From Coptis chinensis (Eukaryota; Streptophyta; Magnoliopsida; Ranunculales; Ranunculaceae): a DNA stretch of 64,000 nucleotides. Positions 33,229-45,499 of the stretch are shown piece after piece. The notes under the pieces were generated by a model, which searched no databases, was not told the origin of the DNA, and worked only from the letters and a program-made list of their open reading frames with translations. Where the stretch lies: the NCBI GenBank assembly GCA_015680905.1, contig CM027384.1, forward strand, positions 64,797,001 to 64,861,000. Direction: 5' to 3'. The position numbers and the translations under genes are program-made. Each line of letters opens with the position of its first letter. The first letter of the stretch is position 1.

Positions 33229-34490
33229 ATGGCTCCCAATATGTCAAATGCTAAGTTTGAAGTAGAGAAATTTAATGGGAAAAATAACTTTGGGATTTGG
33301 AGAGTCCAAGTCAGGGACATCCTCATCCAACAAGGTTTGCATAAGGCCTTAAAGGGGAAACAAGCAAAGCCGGCGAATATGAGTGATGACGATTGGGCAG
33401 AGTTCGATCTATAGGCTTGTTCATCAATCCGGTTGTGTCTTGCTAATGAGGTCATGTATAGTGTGATGGGAGAAAATACCGCTGCCGGTATTTGGCTCAA
33501 GCTAGAGTCTATGTATATGACCAAGAGCATGACGAACAAGATGTACCTTAAGAAGCGTCTTTATCGGTATATGATGGTGGATGGTTCAACGATGCAAGAG
33601 CACGTTAGTGAGTTCTATCGATGCCTAGCAGATTATTTGAATGTTGGCATGCAGATGGATGATGAGAATCAAGCGGCATGTTTAATATTCTCTTTGCCTG
33701 AAAGCTATGAGCATCTAATGACCACATTTATGAACAGAGAAGATGTTGATCTTGAAGAAGTTCAAAGTGTGTTACTTTCTTATGACTTGATGAAAAAGAC
33801 AAGAGTTGAGAATAGCATTGATGCAGGTCAAGGGCTAGTGGCAAGAGGAAGGTCGCATGAAAAGGCTTCTACAAGCAATGAGAAGTCTAGGTCTAAGTCA
33901 AAGAAGCCTTTGACACATGTAAAGTGCTACAATTGTGATGAAAAGGGACATTACGCAAGTAATTGTCCTCACCCGAATAAAGAGAATAAGAGAGATGGTA
34001 AGAAGAAATGTAAGGCTAAAATTGAGGCAAGTTATGCTTCAGGCTCTAAAGGGGACGAGTTAAGTCTCTGTGTGTTCACACAAGACTATATGGCCGAAAG
34101 GCGGATTCTTGATTCCGGATGTTCCTACCATATGTGCCCGAATAGAAAGTGGTTTACTTCTTATGACAGCATTGATGGTGGTTCTATTTTGATGGGTAAT
34201 GACGTTGCTTGTAAAACGGTAGGGATTGGAACTATACGGGTCAAGATGCATGATGGTGTAGTGAGGACTTTAACTGATGTAAGGCATGTTCCTGAGCTAA
34301 AGAAAAACCTTATTTCTCTTGGTACTTTGGATTCCAAAGGCCACAAGTTTGTGGGCAAAGGTGGAGTCCTAAAGATTGTCAGTGGCTCTTTAGTAATAAT
34401 GAAGGGTCAAAGACATGGAACCTTGTATACTTTGACAGGTAGTACGGTGATAGACGATGTAGCAGTGGTTGCATGTAGTGATATATGATT
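33229..34490 (+). pseudogene. Copia C gag and protease region
   Basis: The Tork-type gag start (EVEKFNGKNNFGIWRVQVRD), a long UBN2-type core (MYLKKRLYRYMM, MQEHVSEFYRCL), a zinc knuckle (CYNCDEKGHYASNC) and a protease region (RILDSGCSYHMCPN) are seen, then ADVRHVPELKKNLIS-like sequence. A fossil with few breaks in this part. Confidence 0.88.
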
Positions 34491-35431
34491 CTGAGTGCAC
34501 TAAGATGTGGCATATGCGACTAGGGCATATGAGTGAAAAGGGTTTGTCTGAGTTGTACAAGCGAGGGTTCTTGAAGGACTTGAAAAAGCCAAGTATGGGG
34601 TTCTGTGAGCATTGCGTCTATGGGAAGCAGTGCAGAGTTAAGTTCAAGTCAAGCAAGCACACGACAACAGGCATCCTTGACTATGTGCATACGAATGATT
34701 GGGGACCCTCTAGAGTGGCTTCTAAAGGAGGTAACCGTTATTATGTCTCATTCATTGATGATCATATCTGCTATGTGTGGGTGTATATGATGAAAATGAA
34801 AGATGAAGTGTTTAAGACATTTAAGAAGTGGAAGTCAAGGGTTGAGAATCGCACAAATAGGAAGGTCAAGACACTAAGGTCTGACAATGGTATTGAGTAT
34901 ACCTATATGCCTTTTCAAGAGTTTTGTGCGCAATAGGGAATTGCCAGACACTGGATAGTCAGGGGCACGCCTCAGCAGAATGGAATGGCAGAGAGGATGA
35001 ATAGAGCCTTGCTTGAAAGAGCGAGATGTTTGTTGTCTAATGCCAGTCTAGGCAAAGAGTATTGGGCAGATGCAGTGTCCATGGCGTGTTACCTGTATAA
35101 TAGGTCACCAGTTCCTGCTATAGATTACAAGACACTTTATAAGGTGTGGTCAGGTAACCCAACTGATTATAGTATTTTGTGAGTGTCTGGATTGACAGCT
35201 TACTACCATGTGAGGGAGAGCAAGCTAGATCCTAGAGCTAAGAAAGTCATATTCTTAGGCTTCACAAATAGGGTAAAGGGATATAAATTGTAGTGTCTAG
35301 AAGACCACAAGTTCTTGGTCAGCACAGATGTTACCTTTGATCAGACTTCCGTGTTATCTTTCAGTAAGCCGGAAGGAGCTGGGCAGAATGGTGAGTCTAT
35401 AGAAGTTCAAGCCACTGAGTTTGAGTTGTCT
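34469..35431 (+). pseudogene. Copia C gag-pre-integrase and integrase remnant
   Basis: It has MWHMRLGHMSEKGLSEL, the zinc-binding CEHCVYGKQCRVKF, then the integrase core (RYYVSFIDDHICYVWVYM, TLRSDNGIEY, NGMAERMNRALLERARCLL). It is followed by the VIFLGFTNRVKGYK-type region to 35428. The CACTA insertion interrupts it. A fossil with several breaks. Confidence 0.88.
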
Positions 35432-36119
35432 CACTACACCAAATTGGCCAAAAAACAACAGATGTATTCGGGCATAAACGACGGTTAATAGCCCACGTAA
35501 TAAAACTTGAGCCCATAGCCGTGGTTGTCTAACTCAATAGCCGTCGTCCTCTTACATTAGAATTTGGAGCTTCCACAAGCTACTTCCCGCTCCACTATTT
35601 CGCAAAAAATTAGACTTCACGGCTAAATTTCAATTGGGCAAATAAGAAAAATATTATTTTGAGAATCCGCCTTCGTCAAAACAAAACAGATAGTTTTCAT
35701 TCTTAAACAAAGTGTGAGAGAGAAATAGATATTGAGGTTCATTCTGAAATCTCGATTGTTGTTTTCATCTCATTCAATGCATCATCCATCAACAAATTTA
35801 GTTTCAGGTAATCATGTACTCTCATTTGCGACAATTAACACTTTATTTTTATTTTTTTGTATAAATTCTTCATATTTCAATTATTTTATTTGTTTTCCCA
35901 TCAGTTTTTCGGTTTCGATTTGGGGGGTTTTGGTGGAATGCGTTTTGCTCGATCATCCAATTAGCAGGTACTACATATTTTGATCTTAATTCTTTGATTA
36001 ATATATGTTATTAGTTGAAAATTTGAATTTGTTGTTGTTATATTAAGCCAATTGCAATTTATTTTTAAAAGGTTGAATTTTTCCACAAAGATTACAAATT
36101 TAATGTTTAAGTCACTGTA
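35432..36119 (+). other. CACTA 5' terminal and subterminal region
   Basis: Terminal CACTA, subterminal GCCGTCG-type repeats to about 35560, then AT-rich leader DNA with a possible first non-coding exon ending near TTTCAGGTAATC (35803-35814). It is cut off by mitochondria-like DNA from about 36120. Confidence 0.6.
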
Positions 36120-39100
36120 AAAAATCAGTTGGGTTGCTCAAAAAAAAATTCAGCAGTAGTAACGCATACAACTAGGATACCTTTCAACGTCCTCTTAGTT
36201 AATCCTTGGGTATACGTGGTATCATAAGCATAACATTCCATCTTAACGAGATGTTTTAGGACTAAACCTTTGTCCGGTCAATGCGAGAAAGAAAGAAGCG
36301 ATGTAGAGACATAAGAATGGCTTGTCATCTGTCGGTCCAATGATGCTCTTATAGCTTGACCTACACGGCAAGGGAAAGATCAAAGGCGGGGGGCATTTGG
36401 TACTTTAGCACGAACTATCTGATCAAGTTTTCTTTTGCTGGAAGCTGGCAAAGCCGCCTTTGATTGTCGCGTACATGCCGTTCATGCGCCAATCAATTGA
36501 GAGTTCAGCAGATAAGGCAGAGCAATGGATCACCGTGTGGGTAGTCTCTGTTAGGCTTTCCCTTTCATGTGCACTAATAAAAAGGAAGGGGTTATGGGTA
36601 TGCTTGAATGTCGACAATTTGTCCATCACAGGGCATTCTATGCATCAACAACTTCATTCCCTCGGTTGGATCGACAGCGGGGGCAACTCCAAGATATAAG
36701 GTTTGAACTGGCTCTGGCTTTGTTGTAAGGAGCACTTTATTAACTTCGAACTAAAATGGCCTCATAGGAAGAAGGAACTCCTGATGGCCTGCACCTTAGA
36801 ATGAATACTAGGCAAGGAAGAAGGCTATCTCAGTGCACGGTTGTTTTACGGTCTTGGGACTTGAAACCTTAGAACTCCAAAAGAATTTTCCTGTCCCTAA
36901 CGGTCCCGATATTGAAGAACCTATCCCCGCAGAGACGAGAAAGAAATGGACCGTAAGAAAGATAAGGCCATATGCCAACTATCTTTAGCGTATCAATGGG
37001 CTATTAAAATATGACTAATTATACTCCCTCTACCTCTAAATCCACTTAGTCTTGCTGTGACTTTGGTGACTCGGTTCGACTAAAAGTCTACGTCCGAGGA
37101 TGGGATATGAAAGGACTCTATCTTTTATTAAGCCTGATTTACGAGGCATATTGCTGTAATTTGATTCCAAATAGTTGCTTTTTCCAGTGTCGCTACGAAC
37201 TTACTTCCTGTTTTAAGCCAAAAGATGGGGGTTATAGAAAAAGTGACTTTCTGATACCGCCTTTACTAAGTCAAATCCTGTTTATTAATTTGCCAGCTAT
37301 ATGAGACTGGTTTCAGATCCGGTACCCGCTTTCAGTTCCTCCACTTCTTGCTAGTAGTAGGTAGGCACTTCCACGTGTAGTTGGTAGGCAAGTCGGCAAG
37401 TAGGTCGTATTATTTCCCCACTTTTAGTAGGTGGTCGGATAAGGCACTCGCCTTTTGTAGTTGTATTTAACACTCGCCTTGTAGTTTGGAGATTCGGAGC
37501 TCGTTGGATAAAGAAAGAAGCAAGTGGTCCCACAGTATGAATTCCCCGCTTACCCCTTCAAGGAGTACGAGAAGAAAACTAAGAAAGCAACAAATGGAAG
37601 AGCTTTATGTGTGGTCTAGTTCCGAACTGAAGGTTCATGTAGTCTAGTCCCCATCAGCGCTTAGTCTTGGGTAAATCATGGTAGGGCGGGAATTCTTTTA
37701 AGGAATCAAGTGAGGGCAGACTTGTAATTGAGAGTTTCTGATTTCTATTTACCATTTCTCTCTAGACTTTTCCTTAGTTTGAAGACTCTAATGATAGATG
37801 TTTGCATTGAAGGTTTCAACCGTGTTCTTAGACAAGAAGGCAGTGATTGAGACAACTTGGTAGGGAAAGGCCTTCAGTACCGAGCTCTCGTCGGGTAACA
37901 CCGACATGCTATACCATACTTGGCTCTACACTGGTCCCCTAAATAGGCTGCTTTTTTATGAGCAGCCCTATAGGGATTAGGTCGTGGAAAGGAAGGAAGC
38001 CCTCGTCCAAGCGGTGTATTGATTGAGTTAGTGTTCAGTGTGGTAATAGTACCATTCGGTATTAGACCTCCTAACTACTAACAGCTATAGAGGAAAGGTA
38101 ACTACTATTGGTATTGAATAGCTCGTCCCTTATCCCATTCCTTGTCCGAAATGGCGGTCCGAGGAGCTCCTTTCAGTGAAGTTAAGGTCTTATGCTTTAC
38201 CGTACTGTGCAAACATAAATAAGAAACAAAGAACAACGATATCATACTCTTTTTTACTTCGCGACCTATATTTACTCGAATCCATTAAGGAACACTAAAT
38301 CTCAACGGACAAACAGACTCCGAAAGGGCCAAACCCAGAATGATAGTGCCTAAGCAAGCTGCAACGCCGGCAGCCCTCTTTGGGGGTCATAAGGTAGTTC
38401 CTTGGACTTTACCAGGTGGTTTTTGAGTGCCTGGTTTAATGGCTCCCCGCATTCACAAGGACTCGCAACTTCATGCACACTACAAATATGATGCACAAAT
38501 GTATCCTTATGTGGATGTTGTGGAATTATCTACTGGTTCTCGTCCACTTACCGTTGACCTCGCCTCCCCACCTTTTCCGACCCCAATTGATCGAACAGTC
38601 CGCAATCAAAGGAATAGGATACTTGTTGCGCACCGTCACCTTGTTGAGAGCCCAATAGTCGATTCACAACTTTAGGTTCCCATCGTGCTTCTTCTGAAAG
38701 AGAACAGGTGCTCTATACGGTGCCTTGGATGGGTGGATAAAGCCCGATTCCACCAACTCGTTCAATTGTTTCCTAAGTTCAGCTAACTCAGGAGGTGCCA
38801 TTCGGTAAGGTCCCTTGGCGGGTGGCTTTGCTCCAGAACCAACTCTATTTGGTGGTCGATAGACCCTTATTAAGTAAGAGGCGAAGTGCCTTCGGAAGCT
38901 CCTTAGGCATTCAATCCTTATCTTTGGTTCAATAGCCCAAGCACCTCTCTAGGTATGGGCTGCGGGCTATGCTCACGTAGTATCAAGCTTCGCGGCAAGA
39001 TAGGTTCTTTCTCCTTCACAACAAAGTAAAAGTAACTCAATAAAGTGGTTCAGTCAGATATATAGGGCCCCTCAGTATATATGTGTGTGTTTATATAAGC

Positions 39101-39245
39101 AAAATATCGATTATTCAAACACTCCGTTTAGTAAGGTGAAAACAATAGATTCCTATATAGTGACTTTAATATATAATGGAATGTGAAAATATTTAAGGTA
39201 AGGAAGCAGCCATACTCCAAGCGGGGTGTCAGCAGTAAGCGTCAA
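36120..39245. other. Mitochondrial-DNA-like insertion, block 1 (putative NUMT)
   Basis: About 3.1 kb whose composition (visibly nearer 45% GC, mixed short purine and pyrimidine runs, no long AT tracts) contrasts with the AT-rich DNA on both sides. It looks like plant mitochondrial intergenic DNA. No mitochondrial gene was recognised with certainty. It includes a Ty3/Gypsy reverse transcriptase fossil (38560-38890) of the kind known to sit in plant mitochondrial genomes. Borders are estimated from composition. The mitochondrial origin is an inference a database comparison would decide. Confidence 0.5.
38560..38890 (-). pseudogene. Ty3/Gypsy chromovirus-like reverse transcriptase fossil inside mitochondria-like block 1
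   Basis: The minus strand resembles the start of Ty3/Gypsy reverse transcriptase: [18 protein letters not shown], then [15 protein letters not shown] and ALNKVTVRNKYPIP. It is a broken piece only, without LTRs, and its base composition matches the surrounding block rather than the CACTA. Confidence 0.8.
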
Positions 39246-39857
39246 TTTACAGTCACTTTCGTAATCCTTGTATAGAAGATCTACAGAATACATAAAAGGA
39301 AAATAACACTAATAATAACAACTGGAACAGTAAAAAAAAACTAAAGATTTTATTACCTCTGCTTTCCTTGCCGATGTCCGCGTAAATACGTGCACTTGTA
39401 AACTAAGAGGTGATCTTCTTGTGTTAGTGTGTGACTTGTGTTAGTGTGAATCACGAGATCTAAGAAGAAGGAAAAGAAATAAAACCGAAAGCCGGAAGTT
39501 AGAAATAGAAAAAATATTTATGACGATTATTCTAGAAGATATGACTTACAAAGAACTTATCAAATAATCCCTTCAATATAGTTTCTAGAAGATATGACTT
39601 ACAAAGAACTGATCAAATTTTGTTTCTAGGGTTTTCTTTTTCTTTTTTCATCCAAATTAAAGAGTTGCGGTCTCTAATGAGTCTTGTTATCCCCATATAT
39701 TGAGGTCTTTTGATCATATAGCGTTTTAGTGATTGATAGTATTTTGAATTATGATTGATATACCATTAAATTTTTTCTTGGTATTTAGCAGTTGCTAGCT
39801 TGAACTTGTGCTTCTTGCTAATATTATATTTAGTTCTCATTCTTTTGTATATTAGGA
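39246..39857. other. CACTA 5' intron/leader, non-coding
   Basis: AT-rich again after the mitochondria-like block. It holds a 45-bp direct repeat (TTCTAGAAGATATGACTTAC at 39529 and 39582) and precedes the transposase ATG at 39858, with the acceptor-like TATATTAG just before it. Confidence 0.5.
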
Positions 39858-42800
39858 ATGTCTTTAGTACCCCCAAACAGGGCATGGATGAAAGCACCTC
39901 AAGCTTCTACGGAATATCTTGATGGTGTCATATCGTTCCTCACATTTGCTCAAAACAGACCGGGAAACGATGGATGGTACTGCTGCCCATGTGTAGCATG
40001 TCCTAATGTTAATGGGAAAAAGACTCTACATGAAGTCAGTGACCATCTAATCCGTCTTGGTATTGATGAGACATATACAACGTGGACTTTTCATGGTGAA
40101 CCATTGCCCACTAGTGGTATTAAAAAGGGGATTCCTAGCACTTCTTCAAGTGCAGCCCCTAGGATGGTTGATTTGGTTAATGATGCCCATATAGATCTCG
40201 AGTCATTAGATGATTGTATGGATGAACTTCGAGGTGGACGTGACACACAAAATGAAGAAGATATACATGGTAATGATTACTACAAAAAATTGAAGGAAGA
40301 TGCAGTACAACCTTTATACCCTTCGTGTGAAGATGGATTAACGAAACTTTTCGTGACAGTTGAGTTGATGAGTATGAAAGCTAGAAATAGATGGTCGGAC
40401 AATAGTTTCACGGAGTTGCTCCAAATGTTAAAAGCTATTTTGCCAAAGGAGAGCACTATACCTATTAACACCTATAATGCGAAAACACTGATCAAATCTT
40501 TGGGAATGGACTATGAGGTGATCCACGCGTGTTGTAATAATTGCAATCTATACTGGAAAGAGCATGCAACTAGGGAGTTTTGTCCAGTGTGTAAGGCAAG
40601 CAGATGGAAGTCAATTGTTCTTAGAAAGAAAGGGAACAAAATTCCATGGAAGGTGCTAAGGTACTTCCCATTAACACCAAGGCTGAAGAGATTATACACA
40701 ATACTGTGGATTGCAGAGAAAATGAGGTGGCATGCAAATTCAGTTGGAGATGAGGATTACATGCGCCATCCTGCTGATTCTTCTGCTTGGAAATCAGTTA
40801 ATCGTAAGTTGCCTGAATTTTCAAGTGAGCCCTTGCGCAATGTCCGCTAGGACTAGCTACGATTGGAATTTAATCCTTTTGGAATGAATAACAATTCTTA
40901 TAGTTGTTGGCCTGTCATGATGGTTCCATATAATCTTCCTCCCTCCTATTGTATGACTAGAGAATTTACAATGTTAACATTGTTAATCCCCGGAAAAACT
41001 AGCCCAGGAGATGACAGTGATGTGTATTTGCAACCATTGATTGAAGAGTTAACTGAATTGTGGAGAGTTGGAAGTCTAGCATATGATGCCTACGCTAAGA
41101 AAACATTTACTATGAAAGCTATTTTGCTATGGGCGATACATGATTTTCCAGCGTTGGGTCATCTCTCAGGTAGTAGAACAGGTGGAAAGTATGCTTATCC
41201 AGTTTGTAGTGTACATACCGACTCAATCAGACTATTACATGGGAAAAAGGAAGCATACATGGCAACCAGAAGATTCCTACCAGATGATCATGTGTTTAGG
41301 AGCCATGCAATTTAATGGAAAAGAAGAGCATAGAAAAAAGCCCAATCGTTTGACTGGTTCTGAGGTATTGATAAGGGTGGAAACATTTCCCACAGTGTAT
41401 GGAAAATTAAGCAAGAAAAGGAAAAGACCCGCACATGACGATGAAAATGGTTCATATGCATGGTCCAAGAAATCAAAATTATTTGACTTGTCGTATTGGG
41501 AGGTAAGTTTAAAATGTTTTGCATTACAAGTGTTATATATTATAATATATTAGGTATTTTAACATTTTCAGTTTTGTGTAAATGTAGGAGTTATTTATTC
41601 CACACAATGTGGACGTGATGCATACAGAAAAAAAATGTTGATGAACATCTCCTTGGGACAATCATGGGAACAAAAGAGAAGAATAAGGATGGTCTTGCAG
41701 CTCGCCTAGACCTTAAAGAAATGAAGATAAGGAAGAACTTGTGGCCTATCGAAGAGAATGGTAAGATTTTCTTGCCTAAAGCTCCATTAAACTTTGTCGA
41801 AATCGAAAAAAAGCAGTTGGTATGTCAAACTCTAGTTGATCCGAAAGTTCCTAAAGGGTATAGTTCAAACTGGAAACATCATGTGAATATGGAGGAGCTT
41901 CAACTCAAGAGCATGAATTCACATGATTACCACATCCTCATGCAACAATTGCTCCCAGTTTGCTAATGCATGCATACAAAAAGCATAAGCCTTTATGCGT
42001 CTTTGCTATCTTGCAATTGTCGCTATTCTTCAATGTCTTGTGCTCAAAAGTTATTCACCGTGAGGCGCTCGAGATCATGAAAAAAGCGTGTTGTGGAAAC
42101 TTTATGTGTGTTTGAAAAGTACTTCCCTCCTTCATTTTTTGTTCCCATGATACACCTTGTTGTGCACTTGGCGGAGGAGGCATTAACTAATGGACCTGTT
42201 CCATTTCGATGGATGTACCATTTTGAGCGGTATGTGATATATATATTTATCTCATTTTATGCTATTCATATATGAAATTATCGTGTCTATGATTTATTTT
42301 ATGTAACAGGATGATGAGAATATACAAAGGGAACGTGATGAATAAGACACATGTAGAAGGGTGTATCGCGGAACGGTACATTATGGAAGAATCAGTAAGA
42401 TATTGCATGGAGTACATGCCTAAATCGAGAAAAGGAAGCCATAAAAGAGGAAAGTTCACTACTAATAAAAAGGGGACAAGGTACATTTTGTCCAATTTGC
42501 AATACGAACAAGTGCGCAAATGGCTTTTGCAACATTGTCCTCAAAATGATGAATGGGAGGCATAAGTAAAATCTGATTTTTTTTCTTCATTACTTTCAAA
42601 TATTTGACATGTAAATTTATTCAAATCTAAAGTTGTTTAAATTACAGGAAGTTCCAGTTATACGTTGAACCCTATACATCTCATCCTTCTAGGGGTCGAC
42701 GTCGAAAAAGAAATGTAGCAACTGAAAAGCCATTGGAATACGTTCCTTGGTTAAGACAACAACTACAAAATCAGAAGATGACAACCTTGAAAAGGCTTGC

Positions 42801-43293
42801 TATGGGTCCGAGCTTTGATGCCAAGTCGTATGACAGATATGAGCACAATGGATACATGTTTTGTATTGCAGGGTCCGAAACGGCCAAGTCAACCCAAAAT
42901 AGTGGGGTTTCAATGAATGCTTTTACTAATTTTAGAGCAAGTGCGAAGGATCAGAACCTCGTGGAGAAACAAACTACTTATTACGGCATCATTAGGCAAA
43001 TACTTGAAGTGGATTACTCTGATTTCAAAGAAGTGTTCTATTGCGATTGGGTGCTGATTGGAGATAAAGTAAATGGATGTGTGGTTGATCCAGAAACAAA
43101 TTTAGTATTTGTTAACCTTGGGAAGTTCCAAGGAAAATATAAGGAAAATGACGAGCCATTTATTTGTGCATCTGAAGCTTCTCAAGTTTTCTATTGCAAG
43201 GATCCAACAAGGGACAATTGGTATGTTGTCTTGGATGCTCCAAAGAGGATGAATCAAGGTGTGGACGCGTTTGAGGATCCTTTGGTTTTTTAG
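39858..43293 (+). pseudogene. CACTA transposase, TNP2 type (TAD + TNP2 + DUF4218 + DUF4216), broken
   Basis: Domains in order: transposase-associated domain (NRAWMKAPQASTEYLDGV, CPCVACPNVNG, HEVSDHLIRLGI); TNP2 core (ATREFCPVCKASRWK, YSCWPVMMVPYNLPP, IPGKTSPGDDSDVYLQPLI and DVMHTEKNV with the conserved Asp). DUF4218 (VHLAEEALTNGPVPFRWMY, CIAERYIMEESVRYC) and DUF4216 (KQTTYYGIIRQILEVDYSDF, FYCKDPTRDNWYVVL) follow. Introns are visible, e.g. donor GTAAGT at 41503 and acceptor TGTAG at 41588. Frame changes occur near 40850-40870, 41308 and in the A-run at 41625-41632, and the stretch after QQLLPV (41965-42095) is disrupted. The enzyme cuts and moves CACTA elements; this copy cannot be active. Confidence 0.85.
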
Positions 43294-43582
43294 GCAAGAA
43301 TGAGTGAAGAGGAAATGATATCAGAATTAGTAAATGACATTGTGGAAGAAGTAGATACCACAGATGGTTCTTGGGTTTAGATTGTTTTTTTTTTTTGTTG
43401 TGTTTTTTGTTATTATTATTTTTTATATATATTTTCTGTTCTAAGTTTCTTTTGGAGGAATTGATTGTCAGAATTAGTAATAGTAAATGGATGTTTTGTT
43501 CTGAGCATGATATCAAGTTGAATTGCTATGTTTTGAGCATGATAGATATTAGGTATACATATCGCATCCAACATTTGATCAA

Positions 43583-45440
43583 ATGCTAATGTCGGAGGAG
43601 CAATCTAGCGAGCATGAGCATGAGCATGAGCCTGAGCCTGAGCCTGAGCCTAAGGGTGAGATTTTTAATATTTGGAAGTCTTATCACTCTAGTTTATTTT
43701 ATTTCTTATGTATGTGTATAATTAACAATCTACTATATTGTTATGTAGCCCCACCTCCTGTGAGAATAGAAGTTCAATTCAATGTTGATGGGAAGGCGGT
43801 TGGACCAAATGCAGCGAAATATGCTTCACGACTAGGGAAACTTACAAGGAAACATTGTCTTCCACACTACTCTGAATGGACCCTTGTTCCTGTAGAAGCG
43901 ATAAATCTTTTGTGGAATGGTATCTTGGTGAGTATGTTTTTCATTCGAAATTTTCATATATATATATATGGCTGATTTCTGAATCTGTTTTGGTAGAGCT
44001 GGTTCGATGTCCCAATAGAATATCGAAGCTAACAACTACACAAAGCAAATAACATGTGGAGAAATTGGAAGTCTAGTGTTCGGAAGCATTGTGACAAATA
44101 TGATACAATCTTAGAGAGAAAGCGGAATCGTAAAAGTGGGGAAGAGTGGGATCTATTTGTTGACATGGAGTCAACTGAGCTCGCATGCCTTCGTCGTGAA
44201 AGGGGGAAAGAAAATAGAGAAATGATGAAGAATCCACACACGACGGGTAGGCGAGGATTAGCAAGGACTGTAGAAGAAATGGTAAGTTATAGTCAAATAC
44301 TACTATGAATCCTTAAGGATGATCAATCAGGTATACTACAAATGCTTTAGCCCATTCTTTTTCTTTTGTTATTTCTTGGTCATAAATAAGCAGATTGCTT
44401 GTTTTGCTTGTCTACCATCCTTTTGTCCTTCCGTTAGTTGGGTAAGATCCAAGTTTTAACAATTAAACATATAGGTCACAGTTGTGGATATTAGGACATG
44501 TGCCTCTAGATGTTCTCCTTCATTCTCTAGTCGACAGATGCACTTAGATTCTGTGAGAGGTAAATATGACAAGAGGCCGGTCCTTATATGGGAGGTCCTT
44601 ATATGGAAGATGTCTGATTAGTAAACTAAAGCAAAGTAAAATATTCACTCACTGAGTTTTGATTAAACTACGGGTATTCTATGATCAGTTGTATTAAGTG
44701 TTGTTATGGAACAATTTTTGTTTTATTTTATCTTACTGAATTTCTGTTCGCAGAAGGATGCATTTTTGTATGAGCTAAAGGGATGATATATTCTTATTCA
44801 TAGGTTGTTAATGATCCTGCTAATCCCCCCCTCGAGTCGATATACTACGTCTTTGACTCATACTAGAAAGAATGGAACATTTGTTTTGAGAGGAAGTCGA
44901 CAAAAAATGGTATGAAATATATATTTACTATTCTTAGAGTCAAGAGAAGTAAGTTTAACTGATTTTACTTTTGTTCTCGCTTTACAGATAAAAATCAATG
45001 AAATTGTTGCTTGTGACCCGAGTAGCAAACATAAGGATTTGGACCATGACCCCATGTTAGAGGGTGTGTTTCTTGTTTAATATATACTTTTATATATTAA
45101 TTTTACAATTATTCTTCTAAAATTAATCCCAATGTGGGTAAAAATGAGTTTGTAGGTCTTTGGAAAGGATGGAAGGGGTCGAGTACTAGGCTTAGGTAGT
45201 GGTGTCTCCAAGACCACTCTTATGGCTGCAGCTCCTTATAAAAGGAAAGCCGAAGAAGCGGAGAGATCAAAGTTGGAATTCCAAAGCCAAATAGATGATT
45301 TGAAATAGCAAGTGATTGATGGGAAAAAGACACAAATGGAGATACAATCACAAGTGAATGCAATGCTCGCAATGCAAGGAATTAATGAAGGAGCACCAAC
45401 GCGAATCTCTACGAACTCTCCATCTGATCAGGTATTTGGT
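43583..45440 (+). pseudogene. CACTA second gene, Ptta/En-Spm (PF03004-like) protein, broken
   Basis: Exon-like pieces: a Glu-His/Glu-Pro repeat (43608-43650); PPPVRIEVQFNVDGKAVGPN and RLGKLTRKHCLPHYSEW (43745-43930); NNMWRNWKSSVRKHC and GEEWDLFVDMESTE to TGRRGLARTVEEM (44052-44280). Further pieces are ESIYYVFDSY near 44850 and FGKDGRGRVLGLGSGV (45157-45210), then a coiled-coil-like EEAERSKLEFQSQIDDL interrupted by a stop at about 45308. This is the usual layout of the plant Ptta-type protein (TNPA-like DNA-binding partner). Introns lie between the pieces. Confidence 0.8.
43608..43652 (+). repeat. Six-base coding microsatellite (GAGCAT / GAGCCT)n
   Basis: About seven units, first GAGCAT then GAGCCT, encode Glu-His and Glu-Pro pairs in the second CACTA gene. 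Confidence 0.9.
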
Positions 45441-45499
45441 TAAAATTAGTGTACCATTTTAACTTGTAAATTGCAAATCGTAAAGATGCTATCACTACA

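Noticed and set aside
36423-38675. ORFs in the first mitochondria-like block
   Set aside because: Short, on both strands, and without recognisable domains except the retroelement fossil; not genes.
36120-39245. tRNA or rRNA genes in mitochondria-like DNA
   Set aside because: I looked for cloverleaf-like segments and conserved rRNA stretches and saw none I could support.
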